Assembly: GCA_013153405.1 (NCBI GenBank)
Contig: JAADEM010000045.1
Coordinates: 1 to 43,976, forward strand
DNA length: 43,976 nt
Direction of reading: 5' to 3'
Origin: Chlorobiota bacterium
GTDB taxonomy: Bacteria; Bacteroidota; Bacteroidia; Bacteroidales; Marinilabiliaceae
In this document: piece after piece, positions 1 to 8,458 of the stretch
Numbering within the stretch: position 1 is the stretch's first letter
Layout of the letters: every line of letters begins with the position of its first letter
Translations under genes and position numbers: made by a program
The notes under the pieces: generated by a model
Seen by the model: only the letters and a program-made list of their open reading frames with translations
Told to the model about the DNA's origin: nothing
The model's database searches: none

Positions 1-238
1 CGCGATGAGCGCGAGCGAAGAAGCGATCTCAACTGTGTTAAGATTGCTTCACCCGTCTACCGACGGATTCGCAATGACGCACAAGTCTTGCCGACAATCA
101 GCACCTTAAGCATTTCCGTCATTGGTGATGAAATGAAGGAACCTCTATATTTACAAACACTGAGAATCAAGAGATTGCTTCGTCGTTCCTCCTCGCAATG
201 ATGTCTGTTTTTTACTTTTTGGACATCCTCTTTTTTTT
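1..238 (-). repeat. Composite intergenic repeat, copy A (cut by window edge)
   Basis: Read on the minus strand it starts 14 bp after the stop codon of the GH109-like gene with GAGGATGTCCAAAAAGTAAA (230 to 211). This is the same end sequence as the left ends of copies C and E. It continues with the CATTGCGAGGAGGAACGACG motif shared with copies B and D. At about 94-137 it holds the reverse complement, with a few changes, of the unit junction of the tandem copy E. At 1-33 it matches the GAGATCGCTTCTTCGC and GCGCTCATCGCG stretches of copies C and E. It is therefore a multi-unit element whose other end lies outside the window. No open reading frame or transposase is visible. Confidence 0.75.
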
Positions 239-243
239 ATCCG

Positions 244-1599
244 TTAGTATTCATCGTTTAATGCAAACACAGGTTCTCTCTTTATCCAGTTTCCTCTTGT
301 GAAGTCAGGGAAGTATTGAACAGAGTTGCCTTCGGCAATTGAGCGTTCTGAAAGTGGGGTTATTGCACTCCAGGCTGCGGCATCATACACATCCAATGGC
401 GGTAAGGCCTTTCGTTTAACTGTTTCAACAAAAGCATGATCTACAAAAAAGTCCATGCCGCCGTGTCCTGAGCCGGCTGCATATTCGCCGTATTTTTTCC
501 ACAACGGGTGGTCATATTTTTTCAGCCAATCATCCATTTCATCCCAATGATGAGGTTTGCTTATACCCTCAACATATATACGTTTATTGTAATAATCAAA
601 TTCGGTTAATCCTTGTGTGCCCTGCACTTCAAAATCCAGAGAATATGGTTTTGGAGAATTTGTGTCGTGAGTTACAATTATGGTTTCACCATTGGCGGTA
701 TTGATGGTTGAGGTAACTATATCGCCAAGTTTCCATTTAAGTTTTGCATTTGGATGATCCTCACCTGCGTGATCAACTATGTATTTGTGAAGTCCGCGCG
801 ACTTTGTAGCATGTGAAGTCAGAGTCAGAAACCTGTTGCCACGGTTAATGTTCATCATGGCTGCAATTGGTCCAACACCATGAGTGGGATAAAGGTCGGC
901 ATTTCGTTTAAGTGAGTGTTGTGTCCTCCAGCGAGCTTCACCTTTTGCACCCTCACCAAAAGTAACACCAGGATTAAACTTAACAGCTCTGAGGTCATGC
1001 CGGTACCCGCAGCGGGCATGAAGCAGTTCGCCGAAAACATTCTGGCGTACCATATTCAGAACTGCCAGGACATCACGTCTGTAATTTACATTTTCAAGTA
1101 TCATAAGAGGAGAGCCGGTTTCTTCGTATGTGTTTACTAAATCCCAGCATTCGCCGAGAGTGGTGGCGGCCGAAACTTCAACCCCAACATATTTTCCGGC
1201 TTTCATTGCATCAACCGACATCGGAGTGTGCCAAAGCCATGGTGTGGAAATTATAACCCCGTCAATATCATCTCTGGAAAGCAATTTTTCATATGCATGT
1301 TCTCCATCCTGATATACCTCCGGATTGTTGAAACCGGCTTTTGATATCATGTTCATTGAGGCATCAATAGCCTTGGTATCTATGTCACAAATAGCAGGAA
1401 TAAGCACATCGTCTCTTTTAAGTAGATTATTCAGGTGAGAGCGACCACGCCCGCCAACACCAATGAATCCTATCCTTACCTTACTTTCTTCTTTGTTTTT
1501 TGCAAAAGTCATTGTAGGGGCAACAGACAGGGCTGCTCCGGCAGCAGCAGCTGTTTTAATGAATGCCCTGCGTTGCATCCCTTTTCTTTTTTCTTTCAT
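244..1599 (-). CDS. Tat-exported Gfo/Idh/MocA-type protein, probable GH109 glycosidase
   Basis: The 451-residue protein starts with a twin-arginine signal (QRRAFIK, residues 9-15, then an Ala-rich segment), so it is probably exported folded with its cofactor. A Rossmann motif GFIGVGGRGR (44-53) binds NAD. The middle holds YPTHGVGP (237-244) and the C-terminal part GSGHGGMDF (376-384). Both are hallmarks of glycoside hydrolase family 109, whose founding member is an NAD+-dependent alpha-N-acetylgalactosaminidase; His240 lies at the place of its conserved catalytic-site His. The usual EKP motif of Gfo/Idh/MocA dehydrogenases reads VEVSAAT here, which also favours GH109. It is last before a repeat element. 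Upstream, a -7-like CAAAGATA (1772-1779, minus sense TATCTTTG) lies inside a hairpin (1750-1757 with 1769-1776), but no -33 box was found. The family call is firm, the exact sugar substrate is not. Confidence 0.8.
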   Translation of the reverse strand: MKEKRKGMQRRAFIKTAAAAGAALSVAPTMTFAKNKEESKVRIGFIGVGGRGRSHLNNLLKRDDVLIPAICDIDTKAIDASMNMISKAGFNNPEVYQDGEHAYEKLLSRDDIDGVIISTPWLWHTPMSVDAMKAGKYVGVEVSAATTLGECWDLVNTYEETGSPLMILENVNYRRDVLAVLNMVRQNVFGELLHARCGYRHDLRAVKFNPGVTFGEGAKGEARWRTQHSLKRNADLYPTHGVGPIAAMMNINRGNRFLTLTSHATKSRGLHKYIVDHAGEDHPNAKLKWKLGDIVTSTINTANGETIIVTHDTNSPKPYSLDFEVQGTQGLTEFDYYNKRIYVEGISKPHHWDEMDDWLKKYDHPLWKKYGEYAAGSGHGGMDFFVDHAFVETVKRKALPPLDVYDAAAWSAITPLSERSIAEGNSVQYFPDFTRGNWIKREPVFALNDEY

Positions 1600-1827
1600 G
1601 ATAACACTGTTTTTATTGTTTAGAACCTGAAATTAATGATATCGTTTATGTTTGGGGATTTTTACTTCATCAGTTTTGTGTTAAACATTAGATGTTTTTT
1701 AATATACAGTCAGTTTGTTTTCTGATAGAACCACAGGTAACTAAAAGTACTTTGTTTCTGACGGTATTAAACAAAGATAAAAACAAAACAGTATCTATAT
1801 GGTATAATTTATAAATTATATTGCTTT

Positions 1828-2295
1828 TTAAATCAACTGATGAATTGTGCTGTTTTTAAGTTCACTCATGACGAATGAACTTCGAACATTTCCTATGTTC
1901 TCAATGGTTGCCAGTTTGTTATAAATAAAATCGTGATATGAATCCATATTCTCTGTTGTTATTTTAAGCATATAGTCATACATGCCGGCAATGTGATAGC
2001 ACTCCATTACTTCAGGGAATTTAATTATTTGTGATTCGAAATGATGGATATATTCTCTGGAATGTTCCTTAATTGATACATTGCAGAATGCTATTAGTTT
2101 TTTTCCAATCTTTTCCTTGTTGAGTATGGCAACATATTTTTCTATAACACCTTGTTTTTCCAGTCGCTTTATTCTTTCGAAAACAGGAGTTACGGTTAAT
2201 CCGAGATGATAAGCAAGTTGTTTTGTTGTCAGTTTAGCATCCTTTTGTAAAAGCATCAGGAGCTTTTTGTCTGTTTTGTCAAGCTTTTGTTCCAT
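1828..2295 (-). CDS. Lrp/AsnC-family transcriptional regulator
   Basis: The 155 residues match the usual length of Lrp/AsnC proteins. An N-terminal winged helix-turn-helix (about 5-60, recognition helix near VTPVFERIKRLEKQGVI) is followed by a RAM ligand-binding and oligomerisation domain (about 66-150, with the turn IAGMYDYML at 102-110). It is transcribed divergently from the trans-sulfuration-type PLP enzyme across a 212-bp spacer. Lrp-type regulators next to methionine or cysteine catabolic genes commonly control them in response to an amino acid. The neighbour is therefore the likely target, which is inference. A perfect 13-bp palindrome in the spacer is a candidate operator. Confidence 0.9.
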   Translation of the reverse strand: MEQKLDKTDKKLLMLLQKDAKLTTKQLAYHLGLTVTPVFERIKRLEKQGVIEKYVAILNKEKIGKKLIAFCNVSIKEHSREYIHHFESQIIKFPEVMECYHIAGMYDYMLKITTENMDSYHDFIYNKLATIENIGNVRSSFVMSELKNSTIHQLI

Positions 2296-2409
2296 TAGAA
2301 TAATTTTCTGATTAATAAGTCTGAAATATTCATGTTTAGTCTTGATGTCTGAATATGTGAGAAAAATAAGAAAAATATTCTAAAATTGCAGTAAGAGTGA
2401 GAAATTAAA

Positions 2410-2429
2410 ACCATTTAATGGTATTTTTG
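2410..2429 (+). promoter_or_regulatory. Palindromic candidate operator overlapping a -7 element
   Basis: ACCATTTAATGGT (2410-2422) is a perfect inverted repeat with a one-base centre. It runs directly into TATTTTTG (2422-2429), which fits the Bacteroidota -7 consensus TAnnTTTG. No TTTG -33 box stands at the right distance, so the promoter would be weak or activator-dependent. A transcript from here would start near 2436, about 70 bases before the chosen start codon at 2508. The position suits control by the divergent Lrp/AsnC protein, but binding is inferred. Confidence 0.4.
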
Positions 2430-2507
2430 AAAGACAATAAGTCTTTATTGTGTTTAATAAGAAGTCTTAAATTTTGCGGGTTAGCCTGCAGTAAAAAAAA
2501 TAAATGT

Positions 2508-3803
2508 ATGAAAAATACAACCATGTCACCGGAGAGTTATATGATGTCATTGGGTTATTCGGCGAAAGAGCATCAGGGTTCAGTTAAAAGTCCTATTTTT
2601 CAGACATCTACATTTGCGTTCAGATCGGCAGAGGAAGGAAAAGCATTTTTTGAAATAGCTTATGGGTTGAGAGAGAAAAAAGAGGGAGAGGAGATGGGAA
2701 TGATCTACAGTCGTGTTGATAATCCCAATATGAATATACTTGAGAAACGGCTGGCAGTTTGGGATGAGGCTGAGGCAGGAGCTTTTTTCAGCAGTGGCAT
2801 GGCTGCTATAACCACAACAGTCTTTACTTTTGTCCGACCGGGCGATTTGTTTGTGTACGCTTCGCCGGTATATGGAGGTACAGATCATTTTTTTAATCAT
2901 GTTCTGCCACAGTTCGGAATTAAAGTAGTGAAGTTTTTTCCCGGAGACAGTGAAGTTGATATATTAAAAAAGATAGAGCATGAAGCACCGGGTATGAAAC
3001 CTGCAATGATATATGTTGAAACCCCCGGAAACCCGGTTAATTCACTTGTAGACCTGAGTATGGTAAAAAGAATAGCAGACGGTTTCAGCACATTTGAAAG
3101 AGATTGCCTTATGGTTGTTGATAATACATTTTTAGGTCCGGTTTTTCAACATCCGATGAAGTTCGGCGCTGATCTGGTAGTTTATTCTGCCACCAAATTT
3201 ATAGGCGGACACAGTGACGTTATTGCAGGTGCCTGTGTGGGCAGTGCCGGACTTATAGGGCAAATTAAAGCAATGAGAACATTTTTTGGCAGCCAGCTTG
3301 ATCCTAATTCATCTTGGCTCCTGATGCGTAGTCTGGAAACTCTTAAGATAAGGATGCAACAGCAGGTTAAAAATGCAAAAGAGGTTGCCCAGTATCTTTC
3401 TAACCATCCGATGGTTGAAGAACTTCATTATCTTGGTAATCTGGAAAAAAACTCAGAACAATACCGTATTTTTGAAAGGCAGTGTGAAGCTCCCGGTTCA
3501 ATGATTGCCTTTAATATAAAGGGAGGAGAAAAAGAGGCATTTGCATTTTTGAATAATCTTGAGCTTTTTAAACTGGCAGTGAGTCTCGGCTCAACCGAGA
3601 GTTTGGCCGAGCATCCTGCCACAATGACTCATGTTGATGTTTCGCCCGAAGACAGAAAGCGGCTTGGCATATCTCCGAATCTGGTGCGGCTGAGCATTGG
3701 TCTTGAAAATGCAGGTGATTTGATTCTGAAAATAGAAAAGGCATTTGAGAAAGCCGAAGAGGTATACTCAGGCTCAAAGGAAAAAGAAATTACATCTTAT
3801 TAA
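2508..3803 (+). CDS. Trans-sulfuration family PLP enzyme (cystathionine gamma-synthase / methionine gamma-lyase type)
   Basis: The 431-residue protein belongs to the Cys/Met-metabolism PLP family, fold type I. Landmarks are SSGMAA (95-100), VDNTFLGP with Asp205 for the PLP pyridine nitrogen, SATKFIGGHSD with the Schiff-base Lys230, and SLGSTESLAEHPATMTH (359-375), which binds the substrate carboxylate. A reading frame continues upstream to an ATG at 2418, but that stretch is unlike the family and overlaps the candidate promoter, so ATG 2508 is preferred. Residue 123 is Gly (VYGGT), where classical methionine gamma-lyases carry a catalytic-site Cys (YGCT). A strict methionine gamma-lyase label is therefore not justified. 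Candidate activities are elimination of methionine, homocysteine or cysteine, or gamma-replacement. The divergent Lrp/AsnC gene suggests amino-acid-responsive, catabolic use. Confidence 0.85.
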   Translation: MKNTTMSPESYMMSLGYSAKEHQGSVKSPIFQTSTFAFRSAEEGKAFFEIAYGLREKKEGEEMGMIYSRVDNPNMNILEKRLAVWDEAEAGAFFSSGMAAITTTVFTFVRPGDLFVYASPVYGGTDHFFNHVLPQFGIKVVKFFPGDSEVDILKKIEHEAPGMKPAMIYVETPGNPVNSLVDLSMVKRIADGFSTFERDCLMVVDNTFLGPVFQHPMKFGADLVVYSATKFIGGHSDVIAGACVGSAGLIGQIKAMRTFFGSQLDPNSSWLLMRSLETLKIRMQQQVKNAKEVAQYLSNHPMVEELHYLGNLEKNSEQYRIFERQCEAPGSMIAFNIKGGEKEAFAFLNNLELFKLAVSLGSTESLAEHPATMTHVDVSPEDRKRLGISPNLVRLSIGLENAGDLILKIEKAFEKAEEVYSGSKEKEITSY

Positions 3804-3832
3804 TTTATACCCGAATCTATGTAAAAGGAGAA

Positions 3833-3866
3833 GAGGTTGCCTGTTGTAAACAGACAGCCTCTTTTT
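3833..3866. terminator. Bidirectional intrinsic terminator
   Basis: GAGGTTGCCTGT (3833-3844) pairs with ACAGACAGCCTC (3850-3861), with one wobble and one mismatch, around a 5-base loop. The stem is followed by TTTTT. On the minus strand it is followed by T-rich sequence as well. It lies between two convergent genes, the PLP enzyme and the CoA-transferase, and could serve both. Confidence 0.75.
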
Positions 3867-3898
3867 ATATGCAAAAACAGAAATCTGAAATTTATTTA

Positions 3899-5209
3899 TC
3901 AGATCTCCTGAAATCCGGTAAAATGGTAATGTGGTCCGAATCTTTCGAAGGCCGCTTTGTCGAGATTCTCTCTATGATCGGGATGTGCTATTGAGATAAT
4001 TAATCTGGCTCTTTCCTGTAGTGTTTTACCATAAAGATTAACAGCTCCGTATTCAGTAACAAACCAGTGCATATTTGCTCTTGTAGTAACCACACCTGCA
4101 CCTTCAATAAGTGTAGGAGTGATTTTTGATATTCCTTTTGATGTGACTGAAGGCATAGCAATTATCGGTTTTCCGCCTTCCGAATGTCCTGCACCTCTGA
4201 TAAAATCAATCTGACCGCCCACACCTGAATAAAATGTGGTGCCAATAGAGTCTGCACAAACCTGACCTGTAATATCAATTGAAAGAGCGGAGTTTATTGC
4301 GGTTACTTTATTGTTTTTTCTGATTACATGAATGCCGTTTGTGTGTGCAACATCCATCATAGCCACCATAGGGTTATCATCAATAAAATCGTACAGTGCC
4401 TGTGATCCCATAAGAAAAGATGCAACAATTTTACCTTTGTCTATCTGTTTTGCTTTACAATTAACCACGCCGCTTTCAACGAGGGGAAGCAGTCCGTCGG
4501 AAAACATTTCGGTATGAACCCCCAGGTTTTTGTGATTTGTAAGTTCTGTAAGTACGGCATTAGGTATTCCGCCGATACCCATCTGAAGACATGCTCCGTC
4601 ATCAACAAGTTCTGCTACATTTTTACCTATAGTTCGTTCAACATCGGTAATGGGTGGGTTGTCATGAACATGCAGGGGAACATCAGCTTCTACAAAAAGG
4701 TCAATATCCTTTATGCTTATCATTGCATCACCCCAGGCTCTTGGTACATATTTGTTTACCTGGGCTATTACAGTATCGGCAGTTTTAATAGCTGCAAGCG
4801 TCGCATCAACAGATGTGCCAAGAGAAACGAAACCGTGTTTGTCTGGTGGCGATACCTGAATCATTGCAACATTCACCTTAAGGTATCCTTTACGTATAAG
4901 TTTTTGTGTTTCGCTCAGGAATACTGGAATGTAATCGGCATAACCCGCCTGGGTCTGTTTGCGTACGTTTCCTCCAACAAAAAATGACTCCAGCTGGAAT
5001 ATTCCTTCGAATTCAGGATCAGCATAACATGCTGTTCCTTCGGTGTGAATATGTTGGATTTTAATTCCTTTAATTTCTCTTCTGCGTCCTCTCTCAACAA
5101 GTGCATTGATCAAAACACGCGGAGTGACAGCAACACTGCTGAAATGAACCCTGTCACCGTCTTTTATAACTTTTACTGCCTCTTCGGGACTAACTGTTTT
5201 ATATTTCAT
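3899..5209 (-). CDS. Acetyl-CoA hydrolase/transferase family CoA-transferase (4-hydroxybutyrate/butyrate type)
   Basis: The 436-residue protein spans both domains of class I CoA-transferases of the Cat1/AbfT/But group. HTEMFSDG (232-239) contains the glutamate (Glu234) that forms the glutamyl-CoA thioester. GGQIDFIRGA (331-340) is the CoA-site motif found in 4-hydroxybutyrate and butyryl-CoA:acetate CoA-transferases rather than in succinyl-CoA:acetate enzymes. The start at 5209 (MKYKTVSPEEA) is chosen because the upstream in-frame extension to 5272 is a hydrophobic AT-rich stretch with no family match. A -7-like CAAAAATA (5243-5250, minus sense TATTTTTG) stands 34 bp before this start. The gene is divergent from the methylmalonyl-CoA decarboxylase operon. 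A role in moving CoA between propionyl-CoA, acetate or succinate is plausible but inferred. Confidence 0.85.
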   Translation of the reverse strand: MKYKTVSPEEAVKVIKDGDRVHFSSVAVTPRVLINALVERGRRREIKGIKIQHIHTEGTACYADPEFEGIFQLESFFVGGNVRKQTQAGYADYIPVFLSETQKLIRKGYLKVNVAMIQVSPPDKHGFVSLGTSVDATLAAIKTADTVIAQVNKYVPRAWGDAMISIKDIDLFVEADVPLHVHDNPPITDVERTIGKNVAELVDDGACLQMGIGGIPNAVLTELTNHKNLGVHTEMFSDGLLPLVESGVVNCKAKQIDKGKIVASFLMGSQALYDFIDDNPMVAMMDVAHTNGIHVIRKNNKVTAINSALSIDITGQVCADSIGTTFYSGVGGQIDFIRGAGHSEGGKPIIAMPSVTSKGISKITPTLIEGAGVVTTRANMHWFVTEYGAVNLYGKTLQERARLIISIAHPDHRENLDKAAFERFGPHYHFTGFQEI

Positions 5210-5574
5210 AGTTTTCAAATAAAGATAAAAATCAATAATCGGCAAAAATATAAAATAAATTATCAAATACAACTTTATTTCTTTAATTGAGAAGGGGTGA
5301 GAGCATACGGTTCATTATTTTGTATACGGAACATCGGGAAAGGAATACAGGAATGTCTTTAACTATGATAATGCGGATAATCTGACATTTACGGAGCTGT
5401 TTTGTGTTTTCTCATTTTTATGATTTGTTGTAAACGGCCAGGTTTTGCAACGAAGAATAAGGTACGGAAAATGTTTTATGTTATAAAACAATGTTTTTTT
5501 TCAAGCCCCAATGCGGAAATAATTCTTTAAAGTGATAATTTTGGCAGCAATTAATTTTTAAGATATCTGAGTAT
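5210..5574. other. Divergent intergenic region with promoter elements and a hairpin
   Basis: This 365-bp AT-rich spacer separates the CoA-transferase from the methylmalonyl-CoA operon. TAATTTTG (5536-5543) matches the -7 consensus 31 bp before the epimerase start, without a clear -33 TTTG. On the minus strand TATTTTTG (5250 to 5243) may serve the CoA-transferase. A perfect hairpin GTTTTAT-gtt-ATAAAAC (5473-5489) is followed within a few bases by a run of eight T, so it looks like a terminator or attenuator placed before the operon. No coding sequence was recognised. Confidence 0.4.
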
Positions 5575-5985
5575 ATGAACCTGTCACATATTGAACACAT
5601 TGGTATAGCAGTAAAAAATCTTGATGAAGCTGTTTCTTTTTATGAAGAAATACTGGGATTGAAGTGTTATGCGATAGAAGAAGTAGCCGATCAAAAAGTA
5701 AAAACCGCCTTTTTCAGGATTGGTCAAACAAAAATAGAACTTCTCGAATCCACCGATCCGGGAGGGCCTGTTGGAAAGTTTATTGAAAAGAAAGGTCAGG
5801 GTGTGCATCACATTGCATTTGCAGTAAACAATCTTGAATCGGTGTTTCCGGAGCTTGAAGAAAAAGGAGTAATGTTGATTGATAAAACTCCGCGTAAAGG
5901 AGCTGAAGGTCTTAATATTGGTTTTCTTCATCCTAAATCAACATTCGGAGTTTTAACAGAGTTGTGTGAAGATCCTAAAAAATAA
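5575..5985 (+). CDS. mce: Methylmalonyl-CoA epimerase
   Basis: This enzyme interconverts (R)- and (S)-methylmalonyl-CoA in the succinate-propionate route. The 136-residue length and two vicinal-oxygen-chelate repeats (about 4-60 and 76-133) are typical. Likely metal ligands are His8 (HIEHIGIAV), Glu55 (KIELLE), His79 (GVHHIAFAV) and Glu129 (LTELCE). It is the first gene of an operon: its stop is 4 bp from the start of the carboxyltransferase gene, and the other decarboxylase subunits follow. The context ties it to methylmalonyl-CoA decarboxylation rather than to a random VOC function. Confidence 0.95.
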   Translation: MNLSHIEHIGIAVKNLDEAVSFYEEILGLKCYAIEEVADQKVKTAFFRIGQTKIELLESTDPGGPVGKFIEKKGQGVHHIAFAVNNLESVFPELEEKGVMLIDKTPRKGAEGLNIGFLHPKSTFGVLTELCEDPKK

Positions 5986-5989
5986 AAAA

Positions 5990-7549
5990 ATGTCTACAAC
6001 AGAAAAGTTAATTGATCTTATCGAACGCCGTTCAAAAGCTAAGCTTGGTGGCGGAGAGAAACGTATTGAGAAGCAGCATCAACAGGGTAAAATGACAGCC
6101 CGTGAGCGTATCGAACTATTGCTTGACGAAGGTTCGTTTGAAGAACTCGACATGTTTGTTACTCACAGGTGTGTGAATTTTAAAATGGAACAGTCAAAAG
6201 TTCCGGGAGACGGAGTTGTTACCGGTCACGGTACTATCGATGGCCGGGTAGTATACGTCTATGCACAGGATTTCACTGTGTTTGGCGGTTCGTTGTCAGA
6301 GACAATGGCACAGAAAATATGCAAGATAATGGATATGGCAATGAAAGTGGGAGCGCCGGTGATTGGAATAAATGATTCGGGAGGAGCCAGAATACAGGAG
6401 GGGGTTACTTCATTGGCGGGATATGCCGAGATTTTCGAACGCAATATTCTGGCATCAGGGGTAATTCCGCAGATATCAGCCATTTTCGGTCCTTGTGCCG
6501 GCGGCGCAGTTTATTCTCCTGCTCTTACCGATTTTATTATGATGACCGAGGACACATCTTATATGTTTGTGACCGGTCCCAAAGTTGTAAAAACAGTAAC
6601 CGGCGAAGAGATATCTGTCGAGAACCTTGGCGGTGCCGATGTTCACGCATCAAAATCCGGTGTTGCTCACTTCAAAGTGAAAGATGAACAGGAAGGCCTT
6701 CTTCTTATCCGGAAACTGATATCTTATCTTCCGCAAAACAATCTGGAAGAGCCTCCGTTGATGCAAACCAACGACTCTATCGACAGGATAGATGATGTGC
6801 TAAACGAGATAGTTCCTGATAATCCTAACCTTCCTTATAACATTAAGGATATAATTTTCACAATAGCTGACGAAGGTGAGTTTCTTGAATTGCACCGTAA
6901 TTACGCAAAGAACATTGTCACCGGTTTTTGTCGCTTAGGCGGAATGTCGGTAGGTGTGGTTGCCAATCAGCCTAATTATCTGGCAGGTGTTCTTGATTGC
7001 AATGCTTCGCGTAAAGCAGCCAGATTTGTACAAATGTGTGATGCTTTTAATATTCCTATTCTTACACTTGTTGATGTTCCTGGATTTCTTCCCGGTTCGG
7101 GACAGGAATATGCCGGGATAATAATTCACGGAGCCAAGCTCTTGTTTGCTTATGGAGAAGCCACGGTGCCTAAGGTAACCGTAACTTTAAGGAAATCGTA
7201 CGGAGGAGCTCATGATGTGATGTCGTGTAAGCAGTTGAGAGGTGACTTTAATTATGCCTGGCCATCGGCTGAAATAGCCGTAATGGGAGCCAAAGGTGCC
7301 ATTGAGGTTCTGGAGAGTAAACACATAAACAACATAAAGGATGAAAAGGAACGACGTGAGTTTATTAATAAAAAAGCAGATGAATATGAAAAGATTTTTG
7401 CAAATCCGTATCAGGCTGCCTCATTCGGGTATATTGATGATGTGATAGAACCCCGCAATACAAGATTCCGGGTTATCAGGGCATTTCAGACACTTCAGAC
7501 AAAGAAACTGGTAAACCCTCCCAAAAAACATTCAAATATTCCACTTTAA
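5990..7549 (+). CDS. mmdA: Methylmalonyl-CoA decarboxylase carboxyltransferase (alpha) subunit
   Basis: The 519-residue protein belongs to the acyl-CoA carboxyltransferase family, with two crotonase-like halves. The N half carries [13 protein letters not shown] and [13 protein letters not shown], which form an oxyanion hole and CoA site. The C half carries [13 protein letters not shown] and [10 protein letters not shown]. It would move the carboxyl group of methylmalonyl-CoA to biotin on the carrier encoded two genes downstream. An in-frame ATG at 5966 lies inside mce, so ATG 5990 is preferred because it starts the normal family N terminus ([14 protein letters not shown]). Propionyl-CoA carboxylase beta chains are close relatives, but the OadG, BCCP and OadB neighbours indicate the Na+-pumping decarboxylase. 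No biotin carboxylase gene is present. Confidence 0.93.
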   Translation: MSTTEKLIDLIERRSKAKLGGGEKRIEKQHQQGKMTARERIELLLDEGSFEELDMFVTHRCVNFKMEQSKVPGDGVVTGHGTIDGRVVYVYAQDFTVFGGSLSETMAQKICKIMDMAMKVGAPVIGINDSGGARIQEGVTSLAGYAEIFERNILASGVIPQISAIFGPCAGGAVYSPALTDFIMMTEDTSYMFVTGPKVVKTVTGEEISVENLGGADVHASKSGVAHFKVKDEQEGLLLIRKLISYLPQNNLEEPPLMQTNDSIDRIDDVLNEIVPDNPNLPYNIKDIIFTIADEGEFLELHRNYAKNIVTGFCRLGGMSVGVVANQPNYLAGVLDCNASRKAARFVQMCDAFNIPILTLVDVPGFLPGSGQEYAGIIIHGAKLLFAYGEATVPKVTVTLRKSYGGAHDVMSCKQLRGDFNYAWPSAEIAVMGAKGAIEVLESKHINNIKDEKERREFINKKADEYEKIFANPYQAASFGYIDDVIEPRNTRFRVIRAFQTLQTKKLVNPPKKHSNIPL

Positions 7550-7561
7550 TAATTTAATGAT

Positions 7562-7918
7562 ATGATTCCGGCTTTTGTTGATAATGAAACCTGGACGATC
7601 ACCATTCTTGGATGGCTGATTGTTTTTGCCGCACTGATTTTTCTTGTTGGAATATTCCTTGTTGTTCCCAGATTAATACTCTGGTCAACAAAAAGAGCAT
7701 TACGTAAAAAATCAAAATATTCGAACAGGGAAATAAAAGATGAAGAACTTATTTTATCGGGAGAGATAAATGCTGCCATAGCGCTTGCTCTTTATCTGTA
7801 CTTTAATGAAATACACGATGAAGAGAGTAACATTATAACCATTAAAGAGGTGAGAAGGCGTTACTCGCCATGGAACTCAAAGCTTTATGGAATGAATAAT
7901 GTTAATTTTCCCAGATGA
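7562..7918 (+). CDS. OadG-family gamma subunit of the Na+-pumping decarboxylase
   Basis: This is a 118-residue single-pass membrane protein. After a short N terminus, a helix at about residues 14-38 (ILGWLIVFAALIFLVGIFL) is followed by a basic segment and a cytoplasmic tail. The tail ends in YSPWNSKLYG, a motif I associate with Bacteroidota members of this family. OadG-type subunits anchor the carboxyltransferase to the membrane beta subunit. The gene lies 12 bp after mmdA and 53 bp before the biotin carrier. Sequence conservation in the family is low, so the call rests on topology, the tail motif and gene order. Confidence 0.82.
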   Translation: MIPAFVDNETWTITILGWLIVFAALIFLVGIFLVVPRLILWSTKRALRKKSKYSNREIKDEELILSGEINAAIALALYLYFNEIHDEESNIITIKEVRRRYSPWNSKLYGMNNVNFPR

Positions 7919-7971
7919 CGGTTAATTATGTTTTTATAACAGGTCAATGAATGTAAATAAATTATTCAGGT

Positions 7972-8391
7972 ATGAAGAAGTTTGAGTTTACCATTAGAGG
8001 AAATAAATACAAAGTTGAAATAAAAGATATTGAGGATAATATCGCCACGCTTGAAGTTAATGGTTCCAGTTTTGAGGTCGAGATTCACAAAGAGCTGAAG
8101 AAGGCAAAAACACCTAAACTGGTGCGCCAGGAAGTTAAACTGAAACCGGGAGAAGGACTAATCAGAAAATCGGGAAAAGGAAAAATTATAAAATCACCGC
8201 TTCCCGGAAATATATTGAAAATAAATGTGAGGACCGGCGATAAGGTAAATAAGGGAGATGTGCTTTTGGTAATGGAAGCCATGAAAATGGAAAATAATGT
8301 TCTTGCCGAGGAGGAAGGAACTGTTAAAGAGGTGAAAGTTACCGAAGGTCAGGCCGTATTGCAGGATGATGTTCTGATAATTATGGAATAG
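7972..8391 (+). CDS. mmdC: Biotin carboxyl carrier subunit of methylmalonyl-CoA decarboxylase
   Basis: The 139 residues split into an N-terminal region (1-45), a Lys/Pro-rich linker and a C-terminal biotinyl domain (about 68-139). VMEAMKMEN (100-108) holds the biotinylated Lys105. SPLPGN (75-80) starts the domain, as in carrier subunits of oxaloacetate and methylmalonyl-CoA decarboxylases. The carrier shuttles carboxybiotin from MmdA to the membrane beta subunit, where decarboxylation is coupled to Na+ export. It is fourth in the operon starting with mce. Confidence 0.93.
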   Translation: MKKFEFTIRGNKYKVEIKDIEDNIATLEVNGSSFEVEIHKELKKAKTPKLVRQEVKLKPGEGLIRKSGKGKIIKSPLPGNILKINVRTGDKVNKGDVLLVMEAMKMENNVLAEEEGTVKEVKVTEGQAVLQDDVLIIME

Positions 8392-8458
8392 CACGCTGTT
8401 TTAATAAGAAAACAGGCCGGCTTCAAGACTAGTAAAAACTGATAAATAAAATATTCTG

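Noticed and set aside
244..1599. Ordinary sugar dehydrogenase of the Gfo/Idh/MocA family
   Set aside because: The EKP motif is altered and GH109-specific stretches (YPTHGVGP, GSGHGGMDF) are present, so a glycosidase is likelier.
2418..2507. 30-residue N-terminal extension of the PLP enzyme
   Set aside because: Cys/Lys-rich sequence without family match, overlapping the candidate promoter; the family N terminus starts at 2508.
5990..7549. Propionyl-CoA carboxylase beta chain
   Set aside because: No biotin carboxylase is encoded nearby, while OadG-like, BCCP and OadB genes follow directly, indicating the decarboxylase.
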